From JAFARZ01 sp035651595 (lineage in GTDB: Bacteria > Actinomycetota > Actinomycetes > Streptosporangiales > Streptosporangiaceae): DNA of 8,607 nt. The position numbers were made by a program, and so were the translations under genes. The stretch lies in assembly GCA_035651595.1 (NCBI GenBank), contig DASRFJ010000361.1, forward strand, positions 1-8,607, written 5' to 3'. The notes beneath the pieces are model-generated. The model saw nothing but the letters and a program-made list of their open reading frames with translations, was not told where the DNA came from and did no database searches. Of this stretch, positions 5,662 through 8,607 are shown piece after piece. Each line of letters opens with the position of its first letter. Within the stretch, counting starts at the first letter, position 1.

Positions 5662-8058
5662 TCACGGCGGGCTCCACTGCTGGTTCGAGCCGCCGTTGCA
5701 GGTCCACAGGTCGAGCTGAGTGCCTTGCGTGGTGTTGAAGCCCGGATCGTCGAGGCATTTGCCGGACGCCGGATTGACCAGCTCGCCGTTCACCGCGAGC
5801 CACTGCTGGTTGGCGCCGCCGGTGCACGTCCACTCCTCGATCAGCGCGCCGTTGGCGGTGCTGCCGCCGGTGATGTCCAGGCACTGCCCGTTGATGCCGA
5901 CGGTTCCATTGCTCTCCATCGTCCACTGCTGCGACGTCGGGCCGTTGTTGCAGTCCCACATCTGCACCTTCGTGCCCGGCGTGGCCGAGCCGCCGTTGAC
6001 GTCCACGCACTCGGCGGTGTCGACGCCGGCCACGATCTCGCCGGTTGGCGTGGCCGAGCCCACCAAGGTGACCGAGAGGTTGCCGAACTGGTCGGTCTGG
6101 TATCCGCCGGTGCCGAACCCGATCATGCCCGAGGCATAGGCGGAGTCCGTGACCGTGGCGACCGTCGTGCCGTTGATCGCCGCGCTGATCGTGTGGCCGT
6201 TGAAGGTCAGCGACAGGTGCTGCCAGGTATTCAGCCCGGGTGCGGTTACCGTGCCGCTGGCCAGCGTGGTGAGCGTGCCGCCGGTGGAGTTCCGGATGAT
6301 CGACCACGCTCCGGTGTTGCTGAGCTGGAGGTAATAGTCGTTGATATTCGCCGGTGCGAATCCCGCCATCGTGCCGACTCGGCCGAGCAGCTGGACCGCG
6401 CCCGCCTGCTCGATCAGCGCGTCGGCGGACACGGTGTAATTGGCCCAGCTCAGGTTCCCGCCGATCGTGTACGGATTGGCGTTGCCGTCCCATTCGATCG
6501 GCTTGGTCGCGGCCTGCTGCTGGAGGCAGTTGCCGGACCTGCCGCCGGCGCACGACGCCACCTCGAAGGCGCCCTGCATCTGGGACAGGTACCGCGGCTG
6601 CTGGCCCACGGTGTCACCCGAGAACGTGTCCGAGTAGGGCAGGCCGAGCGTGGTCTGCGCCGGGCCGGCCGCTGTGCCCTTGCCCTGTCCGGTCGTGGTG
6701 GTCAGCGTGTAGATTTCGCCGGGCTGCACGGTGAGCGAGTAAGACCCGTTCGACGGTGTGATCGTGCCGTTGTTCACGAACGTGCTGGCGGCGGTTGGCG
6801 CGTTCACGTTGGTCGACCACTCGTGCACGCTCCCGGTGGACAGGCCGCCGGAGACGTCCACGGTGACGGTCTGTGCGGCGCTGGCCGTGGTGGTCTCGAT
6901 GATCGTGGAGTAGTCGGTTCCGTCGGTGGACTTCAGCGTGACGTAGCTGCCGTTGGATTCGCTGCCGCCGAGGTACCCGGACCCGGCGTTGAGGAACTGC
7001 CAGCCCGGTGCCGTGAACTGGGTGACCTGCGCGGTTGCCCACAGTTCGGTCCCGACGCTGTAGGCGCCCGACCACGGCTGGTTGGCCAGGATCAGCCCGT
7101 CGTCGTCGAAGGGCAGGTCCGGGTAGAGGGAGGCGATCAGCGGCCAGTTGATGTACGCGCTCAGCTGCGCGTCGGTGTAGCCGCGGGTGATGGACCTGAT
7201 CAGCGCCGGCGCACCGCCGTTGAGATCCTGCGAGCCGTTCTCGCTGGCCCACAGCGGCTTGCCGGTGCCTTCGGCGGTCGCGTTCCCCGGGCAGGTGTCG
7301 GCGTTACCGCCGTCCCCGCCCTGGCACGGGTAGTGCACGCCGATGATCGACACCGCGCTGGCGAACGACGGATTGTTCGCGATGTCCGTCGCGATGGAGT
7401 AGTCCGTGTCGGAGCCGACGATCTGCACGCCTGAGAACCCATTGGAGTTGAGCGCGGACCGGAGCTGCTCGTACCAGGGGATGTTGTAGCCGCGCTCGTT
7501 CCAGCCACCCAGGTAGCTGATCGTCAGGCCGTGCGACTTGGCGCAGCCAAGCCAGCTCACCAGGTAGTTGATCGTGTTCGTGGAGAAGAAGCTGCTGCCG
7601 ATCCAGCCGGGCGCGCCCCAGGCCAGCCCGTAGAACTTGATGTTGGCGTTGCGGGCCTGTGCCTGCTCCATCAGCCACCAGTTGTAGCCGTTGCCGCAGT
7701 TCACCGACCCGGAGGTGTGCTCGATGCTGGATTCGGATCCGTCGGTGGAGTTCGTGTCGCCGCCGATTTCCACCTTGAGGATCTGCAGGCTCGCGCCGTA
7801 GCCGGGCTTGAATAGGTAGTCGAGGATCTGCTGCTGCTGGGCGGCCGGATAGTCGGTCAGCAGCCTGGTGTTGCCGCCGCCCCCGCTGATCGCGCCGATT
7901 CCGCCGAACGTGCGGCCCGCACTCGTGCCGTTCGCGTTGATCGTGGTGGCGGTCGCCGCCAGCGCCCGTGGCGTTCCGGCACCTGCTACGGCAGCGCCGC
8001 CGAGAAGCGCGAGGAGACCTATTGTGAGCGTGAGATTTCTTAGAGTAACTGTGCCCAT
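5662..8058 (-). CDS. Secreted GH59 glycosidase (galactocerebrosidase family) with C-terminal CBM13 lectin domain
   Basis: This 798-residue secreted enzyme belongs to glycoside hydrolase family 59, retaining beta-galactosidases whose animal members remove galactose from galactosylceramide. A signal peptide covers residues 1-34 (cleavage near TPRALA). The catalytic barrel starts FGGIGAISGGGGNTRLL (51-67); ILDYLFKPGYGASLQILKVE (78-97) and GGDTNSTDGSE (99-109) are family hallmarks. The acid/base is Glu188 in W-N-E-R and the nucleophile Glu273 in A-S-E-N-G; NWPLIASLY (304-312) and NQPWSGAY (326-333) line the site in the animal enzymes. A beta domain and the GH59 lectin-like domain (about 475-668) follow. 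A three-lobe CBM13/ricin-type domain comes last (about 672-798), with Q-Q-W at 710, 751 and 794 and six cysteines. Animal enzymes lack this domain. The ATG at 8058 has GGAG 7 nt upstream. The natural substrate here is unknown: a galactolipid or plant galactan is as likely as a sphingolipid. Confidence 0.95.
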   Translation of the reverse strand: MGTVTLRNLTLTIGLLALLGGAAVAGAGTPRALAATATTINANGTSAGRTFGGIGAISGGGGNTRLLTDYPAAQQQQILDYLFKPGYGASLQILKVEIGGDTNSTDGSESSIEHTSGSVNCGNGYNWWLMEQAQARNANIKFYGLAWGAPGWIGSSFFSTNTINYLVSWLGCAKSHGLTISYLGGWNERGYNIPWYEQLRSALNSNGFSGVQIVGSDTDYSIATDIANNPSFASAVSIIGVHYPCQGGDGGNADTCPGNATAEGTGKPLWASENGSQDLNGGAPALIRSITRGYTDAQLSAYINWPLIASLYPDLPFDDDGLILANQPWSGAYSVGTELWATAQVTQFTAPGWQFLNAGSGYLGGSESNGSYVTLKSTDGTDYSTIIETTTASAAQTVTVDVSGGLSTGSVHEWSTNVNAPTAASTFVNNGTITPSNGSYSLTVQPGEIYTLTTTTGQGKGTAAGPAQTTLGLPYSDTFSGDTVGQQPRYLSQMQGAFEVASCAGGRSGNCLQQQAATKPIEWDGNANPYTIGGNLSWANYTVSADALIEQAGAVQLLGRVGTMAGFAPANINDYYLQLSNTGAWSIIRNSTGGTLTTLASGTVTAPGLNTWQHLSLTFNGHTISAAINGTTVATVTDSAYASGMIGFGTGGYQTDQFGNLSVTLVGSATPTGEIVAGVDTAECVDVNGGSATPGTKVQMWDCNNGPTSQQWTMESNGTVGINGQCLDITGGSTANGALIEEWTCTGGANQQWLAVNGELVNPASGKCLDDPGFNTTQGTQLDLWTCNGGSNQQWSPP

Positions 8059-8105
8059 GCGCGCACTCCAACGGGTTGACGGATTTTGTTTCTTTTAGGG
8101 CGAAA

Positions 8106-8131
8106 GTGTCCCTGTGCCTTCATTGGGACAC
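8106..8131. promoter_or_regulatory. Inverted repeat in the GH59 upstream leader or promoter
   Basis: GTGTCCC (8106-8112) and GGGACAC (8125-8131) are perfect 7-bp inverted arms with a 12-bp spacer. They lie 48-73 bp upstream of the GH59 start and just downstream of a TTGACG -35-like box on the minus strand, so the element overlaps the expected -10 region or early transcript. An operator or an mRNA hairpin is possible. Confidence 0.3.
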
Positions 8132-8157
8132 CGCGCAACCTTTCCGTCAAGACCTAA

Positions 8158-8173
8158 ATGTTTGCGCTAACAA
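8158..8173 (-). promoter_or_regulatory. cre-like / LacI-family operator upstream of the GH59 gene
   Basis: Read on the minus strand, TTGTTAGCGCAAACAT matches every position of the catabolite-responsive element consensus WTGNNARCGNWWWCAW as I know it. The core TGTTTGCGCTAACA (8159-8172) is a 14-bp palindrome with one mismatched pair and the central CG typical of LacI-family operators. It lies 7 bp upstream of the TTGACG -35-like box of the GH59 gene and about 100 bp upstream of its start. A sugar-responsive LacI-family repressor probably binds here; no such regulator gene is in the window. Confidence 0.55.
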
Positions 8174-8244
8174 AGCACTGTGCGTTGACAAGTGAGTACG
8201 CTAAGTTCTGACGGTGCGCCGGGCAGCGCTCACGGGCGGCCGCC

Positions 8245-8294
8245 GGCACCGTATACATCCCGAAACGCCGCTGGCACCGTATATGTCCCGAAAC
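8245..8294. repeat. Two tandem 22-bp direct repeats, 28-bp period
   Basis: The copies span 8245-8266 and 8273-8294. Both read GGCACCGTATA, then two variable bases (CA in the first, TG in the second), then TCCCGAAAC, so they match at 20 of 22 positions and are separated by 6 bp. The positions 28 bp before and after hold no third copy. Two copies make an iteron set or CRISPR unlikely; a pair of activator or repressor sites is the simplest reading. Each contains the near-palindromic GTATAC or GTATAT. Confidence 0.6.
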
Positions 8295-8296
8295 AA

Positions 8297-8356
8297 CGTG
8301 GTGAACTTCCCCTTTGTGGAGGCCCGACCCCCCTTTACGAGGGTCAACTCACCACG
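8297..8356. promoter_or_regulatory. 60-bp composite dyad with internal CCCCTTT direct repeats
   Basis: CGTGGTGA (8297-8304) and TCACCACG (8349-8356) are perfect inverted 8-bp arms 44 bp apart. Inside them CCCCTTT occurs twice, at 8309-8315 and 8330-8336, exactly 21 bp or two helical turns apart. The arrangement suggests a compound protein-binding site, but no known operator is recognised. Confidence 0.35.
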
Positions 8357-8396
8357 ATGGGGCAATCCACCACATTGACGCGAGGCCGCCAGTGCA

Positions 8397-8411
8397 CTGA
8401 CGCATCGTCAG
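8397..8411. promoter_or_regulatory. Short inverted repeat upstream of the TetR-family gene
   Basis: CTGACG-CAT-CGTCAG is a perfect 6-bp inverted repeat with a 3-bp centre. It adjoins the 8-bp palindrome AGTGCACT (8391-8398). It could be an operator or a small hairpin; no function can be assigned. Confidence 0.25.
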
Positions 8412-8492
8412 CCACATGTTGCACGAGAGACCCAGCCGCATCCGGCCGGGGAGGGCTTGACGGAGTCGCCTGCTTCGTGATTTCGTCGATCT

Positions 8493-8506
8493 ATCAATCG
8501 ATTGAT
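8493..8506. promoter_or_regulatory. Palindromic TetR-type operator immediately upstream of the TetR-family gene
   Basis: ATCAATCGATTGAT is a perfect 14-bp palindrome ending 12 bp before the ATG at 8519. TetR-family repressors commonly bind such 14-20 bp palindromes next to their own start, and AT-rich CAATC/GATTG half-sites are typical. It stands out from the GC-rich background, which makes chance less likely. Autoregulation by the adjacent gene product is the natural inference. Confidence 0.55.
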
Positions 8507-8518
8507 TGGGTGGCTGGA

Positions 8519-8607
8519 ATGTCGGGGCTTGTGCAGGTGAGACGGGCAGCGGTCGCGCTGTTCGCCGAGCGGGGCTTCGCCGCCACCGGGATCCGGGATA
8601 TCGGCCG
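8519..8607 (+). CDS. TetR-family transcriptional regulator, N-terminal fragment (cut by window end)
   Basis: Only the first 29 codons are present. They encode the start of a TetR helix-turn-helix domain: RRAAVALFAERGF (8-20), then AATGIRDIG (21-29), the usual LFAERGFxATxIRDIA block ahead of the recognition helix. The ATG at 8519 has a partial ribosome-binding site, GGGTGG at 8508-8513. The frame is open upstream with GTG codons at 8477 and 8510, but a start at 8477 would put the palindromic operator inside the gene. The regulator is divergent from the GH59 gene and could control it, itself, or genes beyond the window. Confidence 0.78.
   Translation, partial: MSGLVQVRRAAVALFAERGFAATGIRDIG

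Larger units (their letters stand above)
8059..8518. other. 460-bp intergenic region rich in repeats and dyads between divergent genes
   Basis: No convincing coding frame is present on either strand. The region serves as upstream DNA for the GH59 gene (leftward) and the TetR-family gene (rightward). From left to right it contains an inverted repeat (8106-8131), a TTGACG -35-like box on the minus strand (RC of 8145-8150), a cre/LacI-like operator (8158-8173), two tandem 22-bp repeats (8245-8294), a 60-bp composite dyad (8297-8356), a short inverted repeat (8397-8411), a TTGACG on the plus strand (8457-8462) and a 14-bp palindrome (8493-8506). I found no convincing -10 box for either gene. The length and density suggest more elaborate control than elsewhere in the window. 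Confidence 0.6.

Noticed and set aside
5581..7434. 617-codon open frame on the plus strand opposite the GH59 gene
   Set aside because: It is a GC-bias shadow of the GH59 gene: arginine-, glycine- and valine-rich without recognisable domains, while the opposite strand carries a complete family with catalytic residues.
8245..8294. Tandem repeats considered as a CRISPR array or replication iterons
   Set aside because: There are only two copies with a 6-bp spacer and no cas or replication genes nearby. CRISPR spacers are about 30 bp or longer, and iterons usually come in larger sets.

Overview
The window is GC-rich throughout. Its densely packed genes prefer G or C in third codon positions, its −35-like boxes read TTGAC(A/G/C), and it carries STAS, PaaX, TetR and secreted CBM13 genes. 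Together these point to a chromosomal segment of a filamentous or soil actinobacterium (Actinomycetota); I cannot name the genus. No rRNA, complete tRNA, CRISPR array, transposase or integrase is visible.

Layout. (a) 21-970: a small winged-helix regulator on the minus strand and a divergent STAS-domain anti-sigma-factor antagonist, separated by about 185 bp that includes an AT-rich, dyad-rich stretch. (b) 979-3342: a PaaX-family regulator on the minus strand, convergent with the STAS gene (8 bp gap) and divergent from an MFS exporter. The shared 260-bp upstream region holds a spaced inverted repeat, a 14-bp palindrome, a small hairpin and a 12-codon reading frame with a strong ribosome-binding site. 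The exporter's first membrane segment lies upstream of its first usual start codon, in a frame shifted by -1 from that short frame, so its 5' end is unresolved. (c) 3459-5579: a secreted alpha/beta-hydrolase of about 706 aa with its own likely promoter, ending at a strong hairpin terminator. (d) 5662-8058, minus strand: a secreted family GH59 glycosidase (the family of animal galactocerebrosidase) fused to a C-terminal CBM13/ricin-type lectin domain. (e) 8059-8518: 460 bp without a gene but full of short repeats and palindromes, including a site matching the cre/LacI-family operator consensus in front of the GH59 gene and an ATCAATCGATTGAT palindrome in front of (f) a TetR-family regulator cut off by the window end.

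How the parts may work together. The two convergent secreted enzymes are probably extracellular scavenging functions. The GH59 enzyme would remove beta-galactosyl groups from a glycolipid or glycan while its lectin domain holds the substrate, and a LacI-type repressor probably controls it in response to sugar. The PaaX/MFS pair looks like a regulator with a divergently transcribed exporter. The STAS gene stands alone, without a partner kinase in view. The parts that most deserve checking are the exporter's 5' end, the GH59-CBM13 architecture, the unclassified hydrolase and the repeat cluster upstream of the GH59 and TetR genes.
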